Shown piece after piece: positions 11,621 to 21,832 of a stretch of DNA of 64,000 nucleotides. This DNA comes from Cunninghamia lanceolata. Taxonomy: Eukaryota; Streptophyta; Pinopsida; Cupressales; Cupressaceae. The translations under genes and the position numbers were made by a program. How positions within the stretch are numbered: the first letter of the stretch is position 1; every line of letters starts with the position of its first letter. Location: assembly GCA_027924645.1 (NCBI GenBank), contig BSBN01000233.1:3986501-4050500 (forward strand). Direction: 5' to 3'. Under the pieces are notes generated by a model, which saw only the letters and a list, made by a program, of their open reading frames with translations, did not search any database and was not told the origin of the DNA.

Positions 11621-13199
11621 TGTAACATTGGAAAATGTCCCCTTGGGGACTTTTCCCTCATAAGGTTTAGCTCCCAGGTCTTTTATCTACGTTTAGGACA
11701 TCTTGCATCATATTTTGACATCTCAATAAAATGATCCCTAAGTTTCATGACAAATGGGACCTAGGGGGGTCCCTTTAACCTAACCCTAACCAAAATAGGG
11801 GGGAGGACTTGTGTCCCCGCACCCTACTCCTGCCCTATTTTGGGTCAGTCCCAAATTTTGAGTGTCAGCTTGTGACCATTATTTGGGTCCTATGTCGACA
11901 CAGTAAGTTTGAATTACAAAATTCTTGGCGATCTGAGTGTTTGTAGTTGCATATATAAGCATGTTTAGGCATTCATTTGAAAACTAGATGATTACTAGCT
12001 AGTAATTTGGATTCTCAAATTTATGTTAAAGTGATTCAAGGCATTCATTTTGTAGCAAGAGCAGATTTGTGTTGTCTATGTGTTTGTATTTGTAGATTTG
12101 AGTAATCATCTCCTCATGGCATGAAGATCTTCTTCCTCCCATGAGATCTTCACTACAAGGTGACATCATTTGTGTTTTTGAGCATTTATCATTTGGTTTT
12201 TGCCTCTGCCTCCAAGGGCATGCACTCTCTATTTGACAACAATGTTTAGAAAACTTGAATGTCTCTCTAGGGCTTGACTGAGGGAAGCCTCTAAACACCA
12301 CAACCCCCTCCCAAAGTTTTTGTGAAAAGTGGAGTTGCAGGAGGGAAACATATGTTAGCTGCCGTTGTACTAAAAGATTGACCTATTAATGCTCAATACA
12401 ACCACTTGACTTAACAAGCATGGGAGGCGGTTAAGCCCTTGTCGTAAACCACTGCAGCGTAGCGCTAAACAAGGAGACCAATGGCCACACCTTGCAACAA
12501 TCCCCCCTAGTGCAAGCATGGGGTTTGAACTTGTGACCTCTAATACCAATTGTTAGCTGCCCTTGCACCAAAAGATCGACCCGTTAATGCTCGATACAAC
12601 TACTTGACTTAACAAGCATGGGAGGCAGTTAAGCCCTTGTTGCAAACCACCGTAGTGTAGCACTAAACAAGGAGACAAAGGGCCACATCTTGCAAAAAAA
12701 TAGAGTGTCATATTTGTAGATCAGAGTTGAAAACAACACCCTAGAGTTGGGCACCTACTCTTTAGTCCTTCAGGTTCTGTGACAGGAAAATCTTTGTGAC
12801 AACAAGAATAGGTTACAGACTGAGCTTCCAGATCCTAACAAAAAGCATGGCACTGGACTAGGGCACCCGCTCATTAGTCCCTAACTATTTCACTTCTGAA
12901 CCCTAAAAACATGTGCACAATTATTTGTCATTTTACATCTTTCTGTAGCAACATTTTTTTATATTTGTCTGTTTGCTTCCATTTTTACATAATTAGGGTT
13001 TTAAGGTATAATTGAGAATAATTAAGCATAATTGAGTATAATTGACAATCAAATCATACAAATTTCCCTACATCTCATAGTGACCTAGGGTATGATAGTA
13101 CATCGCAACTTGACCCTAGGTCCTTGAATGAAAGGGTGAAAGGAGGATATACACACAAAACTACCAAAAATCTCAACTATCCAAATTCCACCCTTTAAA
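11621..13199 (+). repeat. Element C 5' LTR
   Basis: Starts TGTAACATTGGAAAATGTCC and ends CCACCCTTTAAA. It aligns with 18160-19763 apart from the separate TRIM-like insertions and a roughly 35-base gap near 12325. Confidence 0.88.
12353..12697 (-). mobile_element. TRIM-like miniature LTR element, copy 1 (in C 5' LTR)
   Basis: 345 bases made of two 147-base direct repeats (12353-12499 and 12551-12697), each running TGTTAGCT to TTGCAACA-like ends, around a 51-base core. Read on the minus strand, the core begins with ATTGGTATTA, a decayed tRNA-iMet primer site, and ends with a G-rich polypurine tract (CTAGGGGGGAT). Flanks ACATA (12348-12352) and AAATA (12698-12702) form a one-mismatch TSD. The other LTR of C shows the near-empty site GCATAGAGTGTC. 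It has no coding capacity. The 5S rRNA-like box of Cassandra TRIMs is not apparent. Confidence 0.85.
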
Positions 13200-13215
13200 T
13201 TTTGGTGAACCCATT
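13200..13215 (+). other. Candidate primer binding site of C
   Basis: TTTTGGTGAACCCATT directly after the LTR, with the same first 12 bases as in element A. The primer tRNA is not identified. Confidence 0.5.
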
Positions 13216-13849
13216 CTATTGGAATTTTTTGACCTTGCTAAGTGTTTTTCTTCAGATTTGTAGTGATTTCATTCATTCATATAGTCATTCATCTAATTGC
13301 ATTGGAAAACTTACAAAAAAATTAAAAATTTGGAAAAAAATGGCATTTTAGGGATTGCATGTTGCATTAATTAATTTTCATTTCATCAAATTTATGATTT
13401 TTATATTAGATCTGAGCTAAATTGTATAAAATTACAAAAATTGAATATCTTGTATTGCATTTTTATCATAAAATTGCTAGGGTTTTGTTGGAAATTTTGC
13501 ATTTTTTATATAACCTAGTAATTCCAAAACTAGGGTTTGTAGGAAAAATCTTGTTTCAGATTTTTCTACTAATCTTAGACACTCATTCAAATTTTAATTT
13601 GGCTGCAGTGTTGCATTTTAGTGTAAATTTTCATTTAGATTTCAAAAATTTGCATTTTTACATAGAAAATTTCAACAAAAACTAGCATTTTCATCGATTT
13701 TTTCTTAGATTTGCACTTGCATTTTGCATGGTACAGTGTGGAAATAATTTTCATATCTGAGTGCATTTATTTTTTATCATAGAATAGATTACAAGACATT
13801 CATATAGCATTTTTCATCAAGATCTCAAACCCAGGGCTTGAAAAACCTT

Positions 13850-14400
13850 GATTTTCACTAGATTTGGCCTTATCGACTTTCAAAATTCGCACCATAGGTG
13901 TGCTGTGAATAATATTTTTGCACTAATTGGCTTTTATCATGGTAATTATCTACTTCCCCTCTTAAAAATCATCACAACACCTTTTTATTGAGCTCCTGTA
14001 TTGAAAATTTGGTGAAAAATTGCACATTTTTGCTATATTTGCCCTAGGGGTTGACCTAGATTGCACTCCAAGTGTGTTGTTACAAATTTTATGGATTGAG
14101 GTGATTGATATCATTTATATTATTTTTTGCACCTCCTAAAATTCCTTACAACACCTATTTCATTTGGTCTTGGGATTGAAAAATTGTGAAAATTGCATAT
14201 TTTAGGGCATTTTCACTAGATTCCAACTTGTCGTCATCTTAGATTTGCATCAAAAGTGTGTTGTAAAGGGTTTTATTGCTTTATTGGACTAAAAATAGGC
14301 AAATTATTTTCTTCCCCTGATCAAAATCTTTATAAAACATTTCCTTTCATATATTTGCATGGAAAAAATATAAAAAATCAAGCATTTTAGGTCATTTTCA
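13850..14400 (+). repeat. ~180-bp degenerate tandem repeats in C leader
   Basis: Three diverged units begin near 13861, 14041 and 14220. Each has, in order, a GTGTGYTGT box, a block with CTTCCCCT or CACCTCCT followed by AAAAT, a CAACACCTTT-like or AAACATTTCC block, and a GAAAAATTG/GCA-TTTT block. They lie in the AT-rich leader between primer site and first ORF. No product is expected. Confidence 0.6.
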
Positions 14401-14476
14401 TACATACTTTTGCACTTAACTTTTGCATTAAAATTTGAAAAGATTTTAAAATCTGATTTACATTGACAATAGTGCA

Positions 14477-14872
14477 ATGGCATCTTCATGTTATTCTTCT
14501 TTTAAATCTGTATATGAATATATCCTAGACTTTGAAAATTTCTCTAATTTCACTAATGAGAACCCTCATGTTCTAGAACACATAGCTTATATCAGTGTAA
14601 TTGACGCTTCTATATGTTCTACATATGAGTTGCAATTGCTTTGTTATACACATGATTTTAGTAGCTTCACTTTACTCATAGGAGCATATCCTTTGATATT
14701 AGAAGATTTAACCAAATTCATCTCTAGGAATACTCATGAGAAAGATGAGAGTGAAAAGCCTTTTTCTGCCACAGAGTATGATGATGATGATGATGTACCT
14801 TCTCCTCATCCCAATGCTCTCCCTGGCCAAGATTTAGTATTAGTGTGGATGAGAAAAGGTCTCTCACATTAA
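14477..14872 (+). CDS. Element C unknown ORF, 131 residues
   Basis: Uninterrupted frame starting MASSCYSSFKSVYEY, the first good ATG after the leader, ending just before the protease-side region. It has a hydrophobic, aromatic-rich N-terminal two-thirds and a run of five aspartates near residue 100. I recognise no domain and no zinc knuckle. By position it corresponds to a gag or the start of a polyprotein. Element A has no clear counterpart. It could be a remnant of a longer protein. Confidence 0.45.
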   Translation: MASSCYSSFKSVYEYILDFENFSNFTNENPHVLEHIAYISVIDASICSTYELQLLCYTHDFSSFTLLIGAYPLILEDLTKFISRNTHEKDESEKPFSATEYDDDDDVPSPHPNALPGQDLVLVWMRKGLSH

Positions 14873-15006
14873 ATACTTTAGGAATGGATGTTGGGTGCAA
14901 CCAAGAGGGAAACAATGTTAATTCGATACTTATTAATAGAATTGGTAGCAATATTCCTAAGATGATTGTCTGAGGGGCACCTAGTGCACCCTCTTGCTTA
15001 AATCTG

Positions 15007-15888
15007 GTGATTACAGTTCAAGGTAAACCTCCTAATGGCATCTTCAATTATGCAAAGCAAATTACTCATAGAAATCATGGTGTTCAAAATGTAATTGCTC
15101 ATACATACAACACCCGTAATAACAAGCAAAGTAAGCAAGCACTGCAGGTGCATGTCTCTCTTCCATGTTCTTGGCCTATGCTCCCTCGACCACCTCATCT
15201 TACTCATAAGATTGGTCAAGAATATGATCTTGTCGAGCAACTCCATGCTACTCAGGCTAAGATCTCTCTTTGGGATTTAATACAAACATCACCTACATGC
15301 CATGGAATGCTTCAACAAGCTTTACAAAAGGTGATTTTCACACCTACTACTAAGCCTAATGATGTAGCAGTCGTATTGGATAGTATGCATGCAACAAAAA
15401 TAGATATACTTTTTCAACCACATCAATTACCGTCAATCAAAGTTCAAAACCAATATGATCCTCTTGTAATCATGGTCATAATAAATAAAACATTGGTAAA
15501 ATGAGTTATGATTGACAATGGATCAGCTCTTAATGTTTGTAGCATTGACCTACTACACAAAATCAAAGATGACACATCACAAATCAAACCAGATGGCATT
15601 AGCATTCATGGCTTTGATTATGTTAGACGACAATTTGTGGGCACTATAACTCTACCTATACAAGTAGGATCTGTGATTGTGCCTACCTCGATTCATGTCA
15701 TGCCTTGTTCTTTATCTTACAACATGATTCTTGGTAGACCCTCAATCCATGCATTGGGGCCAGTTCCTTCTACTTTACATCAATCAATTAAATTTATATT
15801 CAAAGGTAAACTTCATACTTTCATGCCAATCCCAAACCAGATAACTATTTACATATTGAAATGCAAAAACCAATCGATAATCATATGA
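15007..15888 (+). pseudogene. Element C retropepsin-like protease with upstream linker
   Basis: One frame with a single TGA at 15502-15504. The first 165 codons match A's linker (HTYNTRNNKQSKQ basic stretch, EYDLVEQLHAT, KISLWDLIQT, ALQKV). After the stop come the protease motifs: MIDNGSALNVCSIDLLHKI, SIHGFD, TLPIQVGSVIVPTSIHVMP, and YNMILGRPSIHALG followed by VPSTLHQ. These are diagnostic of Tat/Ogre-like Ty3/gypsy proteases. The expected active-site aspartate is present. This is the better preserved of the two copies and would process the element's own or a partner's polyprotein. Confidence 0.72.
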
Positions 15889-16330
15889 GCTTAAACAATT
15901 TACGAACTAAGTCATCAATGCCTCTGGCCATAGATAATGTTATGCAAGACTCTAGAACATTGAATGCACTCTTTGGTGATGATTGGGGCCCATTGCATTT
16001 TAATCCTTACATTATAGGGGAATATAAAATTAACAGCCTTGACACATCAAAAGTAACATCAATCTCACATAAGAAATCTTTTGAAGCACCTAAGAAACCT
16101 AAAGTCCCCCTGGTAGAAAATAAAAAAAATACTCACTTATACCACAAATTACAAGACCTATGAGGCTTCACCATCTTCTAAGGAAATGGCATCCCTTTAT
16201 GGTTGAGGATTTAAAATCCTTTATAACAATTGTGAATATGTAGGTAAGGGATGTGGTGTAAATCAACAAGGGATTTGAGTACATATAGAATCCACTTCAA
16301 CACATTACTCAAGTGGCATTAGATATAATC
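15861..16330 (+). pseudogene. Element C DDWG-box and G-patch-like relic
   Basis: Frame-shifted from the protease. The DDWG-L--P---GEYKI box is at about 15973-16030, as in element A. At about 16207-16325 a G-patch-like stretch reads GFKILYNNCEYVGKGCG, then QQGI, then a decayed GIRYN in place of GLGF. Stops and frame changes occur on both sides. Relative to A's copy the second half is poorer. Confidence 0.5.
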
Positions 16331-17340
16331 CTTTTAAAGAAAAGAATGCCTCCCGTCATCCTAAACTTAATGTTAATTCAACAAGATCAAAACAACATGA
16401 CCGATATCCTAGATATGTATGTTCTTAACGATGGTATCCTAACAGGTAAGTATCTCTAACCATTTATCTCTCTTGTGATGTGCTTCCCTTGTGATATGTT
16501 ATGTGTTGTTTAGGCCTCCTGGGATGACCCTTGATTCTCTTGTAAGGTCTGCGATACCAGGAGACTGCATCCATTGTAACCTTCTTCTATTTGTATCATC
16601 ATTCTTCTATACTGCCTCTCTCTCTAATTTCATTATTGTGTGTTGTGTCTTATGGACATAGCGTTGCGGTTGGTGACTTGGGGGCACCCTCCTACATCAC
16701 TATCCCTAAGACACTTGTTTCTTCTTTATTATTTATTGTTTCCCTTCCTCTAGTGTTTCTATCTAGTGGGCAGATGAAAAAAAAACATTTATACTAATGT
16801 GGACCTAGCATCCCTTTAGCGAGAAATCAAAAATTGGACTCAGTTCCTAATATGATGATGGGGTTGTATATCTTATCTGACGCTTGGCTAGTAGAAGCAC
16901 TCCATGCTTTCTATGTAGTGATTTTGATGATCTTTATCTCACTTACAAACCTTAACAATACTGCTGCTCCATACACTTTGTTTGTCTTTGAATCTTGTCT
17001 TGGTGATGCTCAATTCAAGGATTTTTGTGATATAGCCCCACAGTTATCCTCGATCTCTGAATTTGTAGTATAACCTTGGCTCTTTGTGTGGTTAATCATA
17101 TGCATTGATGTTGTTGTTTATCATGATTATATGGACACTAACATGTTTCTTGCAGGGATGTGTTTGTGGGAACATTTGGCGATTGTAAAGTACATGTCAC
17201 CTCTGGGGGGCATGGGTTTTGTGAAAGTCCATGTTCCCTTGTGTGTTTTCTTCCTACCTTAACATGCTTGATATTGATGCATGATATCAACCACCTTAAG
17301 GTGGGGGCATATATAAGGTAAGCTGTCTATTGTAGATGTT
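16331..17340 (+). other. Element C region after the G-patch relic
   Basis: No RT, RNase H or integrase motif in any frame. A short open frame at 16834-17073 has no recognisable domain. This is where an autonomous relative would carry its polymerase. Confidence 0.5.
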
Positions 17341-17880
17341 AGCAATGTGCTTGTCCTTAGGTGTAGTTTAATGACTAGTGTGATGAGTACTTCCTGCACT
17401 CTGAGTTTGTTTGCAATCAATCAATCAATTAATCAATCAATCAATCATCTTAAGCCCTCTATGGAGGCAAGGGTGGTGTTTTTCTTGCGGAGATTTCCCA
17501 TCTTGTCATTTTCAAAAGTCCTCTACAAAGGTGGGGAGTGGTTATGTGAATAACTCAAACCTTAAGCATGTCTTTGGTGATTGTTGTGGCAAAGCCCAAT
17601 TATTGGTGTGTGCCTATAATGTGCCTGAGATGGTGATGAACCTAGAAATAGGAACACTCCATTACTTGTCTGTTGTGTTTTCTTCATGTCTTCAAAGCGT
17701 GTGCGTTTGGCATGCTTACTTTGTTTGGCATGTCTGTTGCCCCATATGCAGTTTAAATACTAGTACGATGAGTACTTCCTACATTATGGGAGGTTGGGCA
17801 TGTCTTGCATGTGTGTTGCCCCATATATGCAGTTTAAAGACTAGTGTGATGAGTGCTTCCTACATTATGGGAGGTGTGTT
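17341..17880 (+). repeat. 3' untranslated tandem repeats of C
   Basis: An ~86-bp unit with GTTGCCCCATATGCAGTTTA, then ACTAGT-YGATGAGTRCTTCC and TACATTATGGGAGG, is duplicated at about 17735-17875. A partial older copy sits at about 17360-17405. An AATC tetranucleotide run lies at 17415-17447. Short CTTCTCCATGTTTTGTGTG-like repeats continue to about 18080. Confidence 0.7.
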
Positions 17881-18143
17881 TACTTTCCTGTACTTACATC
17901 TGCATTTCATATATATGAGAAAAAGAAAAGAAAAGAAATCATCTCTATCTTCTATGCATTAACTGTCTTCTATGCATCTTCTATCTTCTCCATGTTTTGT
18001 GTGACTGTAACTGTCTTCTCCGTGTTTTGTGTGCCTGTCATTGTCTTCAATGTGTTTGACATGTCTTCTCCATGCTTGGTGTGTTTACTGTGTTTGTTAA
18101 CTATACTTTAATGCATGTATTGGCCTTGCGTTTATACATACAT

Positions 18144-18159
18144 TAAAGTGGGGGCTAAA
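18144..18159 (+). other. Polypurine tract of C
   Basis: AAAGTGGGGGCTAAA lies immediately before the 3' LTR start TGTAACATC. Confidence 0.75.
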
Positions 18160-19763
18160 TGTAACATCAGAAAATGTCCCCTTGGGAGCTTTTCCCTCAT
18201 AAGGTTTAGCTCCTAGGTCTTTTATCTACATTTAGGACATCTTGCATCATATTTTGACATCCCGATGAAATGATCCCTATGTTTCATGACAAATGGGACC
18301 TAGGGGGATCCCTTGAACCTAACCCTAACCAAAATAGGGGGGAGGACTTGGGTGCCTGCACCCTAGTCCTACCCTATTTTGGATCAGTTCCAAATTTTGA
18401 GTGTTAGCTTGTGACTGTTATTTGGGTCCTATGCCAACATAGTAAGTTTGAATTATGAAATTCTTGGTGGGAGTGTTTGTAGTTGCATGTATAAGCATGT
18501 TTAGGCATTAATTTGAAAACTAGATGATTACTAGCTAGCAATTTGGATTCTCAATTTTATGTGAAAGTGATTCAAGGTATTCATTGTGTAGGAAGAGTAG
18601 ATTTGTGTTGTCTATGTGTTTGTATTTGTAGATTTGAGCAAGCATCTCCTCATGGCATGAAGAGCTTCTTCCTCCCATGAGATCTTCACTACAAGGTGAC
18701 ATCATTTGTGTTTTTGAGCATTTATCATTTGGTTTTTGCCTCTACCTCCAAGGGCACGCACTCTCTATCTGATAACGGTGTTCAGAAGACTTGAATGTCT
18801 CTCCAGGGCTTGACTGAGGGAAGCCTCTAAACACCACAAGCCCCTCCCAAAGTTTATATGATTGCAGTGTTAGCTGCTGTTGCACCAAAAGATCAACCTA
18901 TTAATGCCTGATACAACCACTTGACTTAACAAGAACGGGAGGTGGTTAAGCCCTTGTCGCAAACCACTACAGCTCTACATTGAACAAGGAGACCAAGGGC
19001 CACAACTTGCAACAATCCCCCTAGTGCAAGAATGGGGTTTGAACCCATGACCTCGGCTCTGATACCAATTGTTAGCTACCGTTGCACCAAAAGATTCACC
19101 TATTAATGCCCAATACAACCACTTGACTTAACAAGCACAGGAGGCGGTTAAGCCCTTGTCGCAAACCACCGCAGCACTGCATTGAACAAGGAGACCAAGG
19201 GCCACACCTTGCAACATGCAGGTTACAAGTTGAAGATACAGGAAAAGTAGAGTTGCAGGAGGGAAGCATAGAGTGTCATATTTATAGATCAAAGTTGAAA
19301 ACAACACCCTAGACTTGGGCACTTGCTCTTTAGTCCTCCGGATTCTGTTACGGGAAAATCTTTGTGACAACAGGAACAGGTTGTAGACTAAGCTTCCAGA
19401 TCCTAACAAAAAGCATGAAACTGGACTAGGGCGCTTGCTCATTAGTCCCCAATTGTTCCACTTCTGAACCCTAAAAATAGGGGTATAGTTATTTATCATT
19501 TTACATCTTTCTATAGCAACATTTTCCAATATTTGTCTATTTGCTTCTGTATTTGCATAATTAAGGTTTTAAGGTATAATTAAGCATAATTGAGTATAAT
19601 TGACAATGAAATCATACAAATCTAAGTTTCCTTACATCTCATAGTGATCTAATGTATGATAGTACATTGCAATTCGACCCTAGGTCCTTGAATGAAAGGG
19701 TGAAAGGAGGATATACACACAAAACTACCAAAAATCTCAACTATCCAAATTCCACCCTTTATA
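18160..19763 (+). repeat. Element C 3' LTR
   Basis: Matches 11621-13199. Ends CCACCCTTTATA at 19763, followed by TSD TGACT. It contains the second TRIM-like insertion. Confidence 0.88.
18868..19216 (-). mobile_element. TRIM-like miniature LTR element, copy 2 (in C 3' LTR)
   Basis: 349 bases: two 147-base direct repeats (18868-19014 and 19070-19216) around a 55-base core. On the minus strand the core carries a perfect tRNA-iMet primer site TGGTATCAGAGC (plus-strand complement at 19056-19067) and a polypurine tract near CACTAGGGGGAT. The TSD is a perfect TGCAG at 18863-18867 and 19217-19221. It sits about 54 bases from the place that copy 1 occupies in the other LTR, so the two are separate insertions. 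Confidence 0.88.
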
Positions 19764-19768
19764 TGACT

Positions 19769-20671
19769 CACAAAAGCAAAATGACTTGCAATTGAAAAGG
19801 GAAGTTGAGGATTTAAAAAGGGAGTTAAAAATAATGGAGAATTTGGTTGCTAAATAAGAAATGCAGAGAAAGATTGATTTCTTAAAGGCTTCCTACAAGT
19901 CTAGAAGTATGGCAACCTCTAGTTCCTAGAGTCCTCCTTTAACTTCAGCTTGTCCTCATTCAACAACTGATCGTCAAATATCAACACACATAGGCCAGTT
20001 TCCCCCCTCTCCTAAGCCACATAATATGGGTGGTTGTGGACAACACCCACCTTATAACACAAATACAAGCACTCAGCCTGGTGGACACAATGTAAGCCAA
20101 CAAGGAAAATATGGTGGGGAAAGTCAGAGTAGTGAGACAACATTAGAATACTCAGTTTACTAGAAGACCTTTACAATCATGAAGGTATAGGTAGTTGGAC
20201 TTTACTAGAATTCCTAGTTATCCTAATGATATCTTCAATGAAACCAAAAATGTGCTTGTCAGATTTTCTTGAAATAATGCATTATCAGGTGAATGTCATC
20301 TGAGGACATTTTTGAATCTGATAGATAACTTTGAAGTTGAGAATGAAGATATGATCATGAAGTTATTCATGCAATCTCTGACTGAGGATGCCAGGGATTG
20401 CTACAGAGGTTTACCTGATGCAAGTATAGGCTCATGGGAAGAATTCAAGAGGCTATTCAGAGAACATTATGGTGACAAGACAGATCCCAAATTTATGATC
20501 AATAAATTCACTAGCATCTCTAAAGGTCATAATGAAATGGTCTCAGATTTTAATTTAAGATTTGTTAAACTCATGAACAAAATCTTTGCAGATATGAGAC
20601 CAAGTGAACCCATGTGTTTGGTTCTATATGGTAATGCTTTTGATCCCAAAGTAGGATATGAATTGAGGGAT
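19769..20671 (+). pseudogene. Element B gag, second segment
   Basis: Continues the frame of 10699-11615 past element C: a basic/acidic coiled-coil stretch, then a proline/serine/glycine-rich linker (about 19915-20140). A frame break follows, then the conserved gag core at 20312-20671 (LTEDARDCYRGLP, GSWEEFKRLFREHYG, FNLRFVKLM). This is the Retrotrans_gag-type capsid domain of Ty3/gypsy. Element D interrupts it at 20676. The frame continues correctly at 29658. Confidence 0.8.
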
Positions 20672-20676
20672 AATGA

Positions 20677-21765
20677 TGTTGGCAAGAGACACTGCTAGGC
20701 ATGATAAGTGTTGTCATTGATGGCAACCAAGTCTCTATACACATCCGCATTACATAATTTTCCCAGACCGGAAATCAGATTGAAGATCTATCTAAGTCTG
20801 GGAAGTCAAGAATAGAGTGTGTGATACGGTTTGGTATCTTGGTCTAGATCTCCTCATGATTAGATCAGATTTTGTTGTGGATCTGAGGGAGTCATAAGCA
20901 TTGTCAAGAAAATATAAATCCATAATTTTGGCCTCTGATGATGAAGGAGTCAATAGTTATTAGCATCTGAGTATCAGGTTAACACTTTGATAGAACATAC
21001 AGAAGAAGAACAAGCTAACATTGTAATTGATCTTGGTTTCTGATGTATGGAAGTTGTTGGTTGGACAAGTTGTGTTGATTAGTCATTGTAGCTGACTTGA
21101 CTAATGATTTGTGAGTGCAAGTTTTGGTCCATGTCTCAAGTTATGCATGGATCTAGCTGACAGAGCAAAGTATTCAATAAAGTTCCAAGTGTTCTTGAAG
21201 CTGACTGAAAAGTAATTAAAGATCAAGATGCGGATATATATAGTCGATGGATTTGGATGATTTTGGTGTGTGTGTGTGTGTTGCGATTATGGAGTAATTA
21301 TGAAAAAAGCAGAGATCAAAGGTTCATATGTTAGCAGAACAGTAAGAAGGGTAGAGTAAGGATGAAGTGTGTGAAGTTAGTTTTCTATGCTTAACCGGAA
21401 CTGAACTCCAGCATTGGTAGATGCTAAATATCAGTTCAAACTCATTGTAATTCTCTTTCTATAGGTAGTGAGCTTTGGGCAGTGAGCCGAATTGCATGTG
21501 CATTCCTTTTTTAAAATACTTTTAATAGAGTATAATCTTTGTGGGTTAACCCCCACTGTGGTTTTTCCCTTAACTGGGTTTCCACGTCAAAAATCTTATC
21601 TAGTGTGTTATTTCTATTTCTGCTCATATGTTAATTGATTGATGCTCAAATGTTTATATCATTAATTTGATCATAAGTGGTAAAAAGAGATTAAAGGCAA
21701 AAAAGTTTAAAATAATGTGACAACTGATTCACCCCCCCTCTAAATTGTCCGGGCCAATTCCAACA
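20677..21765 (+). repeat. Element D 5' LTR
   Basis: 1,089 bases from TGTTGGCAAGAGACACTG to CCAATTCCAACA. A TATATATAG box lies at 21235-21243, and a GT-repeat at about 21267-21281. Confidence 0.88.
21235..21243 (+). promoter_or_regulatory. TATA-like box in D 5' LTR
   Basis: TATATATAG about midway in the LTR. Element G has a TATATATA box at the matching place. Promoter function is inferred. Confidence 0.4.
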
Positions 21766-21767
21766 AT

Positions 21768-21779
21768 TGGTATCAGAGC
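21768..21779 (+). other. tRNA-iMet primer binding site of D
   Basis: TGGTATCAGAGC two bases after the LTR, identical to the common plant initiator-tRNA site. Confidence 0.85.
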
Positions 21780-21832
21780 AAGGTTCCTTTGAAAAGTTTA
21801 ACAACTTAAGGAAGATCTGGGAAGGTAGTAAA

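Larger units (their letters stand above)
11621..19763 (+). mobile_element. Element C: non-autonomous protease/G-patch LTR element
   Basis: LTRs are 11621-13199 and 18160-19763. The TSD is TGAAT (11616-11620) against TGACT (19764-19768), one mismatch. Internal DNA has a primer site like A's, a leader with ~180-bp repeats, an acidic ORF, protease- and G-patch-like relics, and a repeat-rich 3' end. No RT or integrase is seen. A and C share primer site, protein modules and order, so they belong to one superfamily of non-autonomous elements. C inserted into B's gag. Confidence 0.88.

Noticed and set aside
12500..12550. tRNA-like B-box look-alike (GGGTTTGAAC) suggesting a SINE
   Set aside because: The sequence is the core of a small LTR element with 147-base direct repeats, primer site, polypurine tract and 5-bp TSD; no poly(A) tail.
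17415..17447. AATC tetranucleotide run as a possible CRISPR or regulatory array
   Set aside because: Simple microsatellite without spacers, in eukaryotic repeat DNA.
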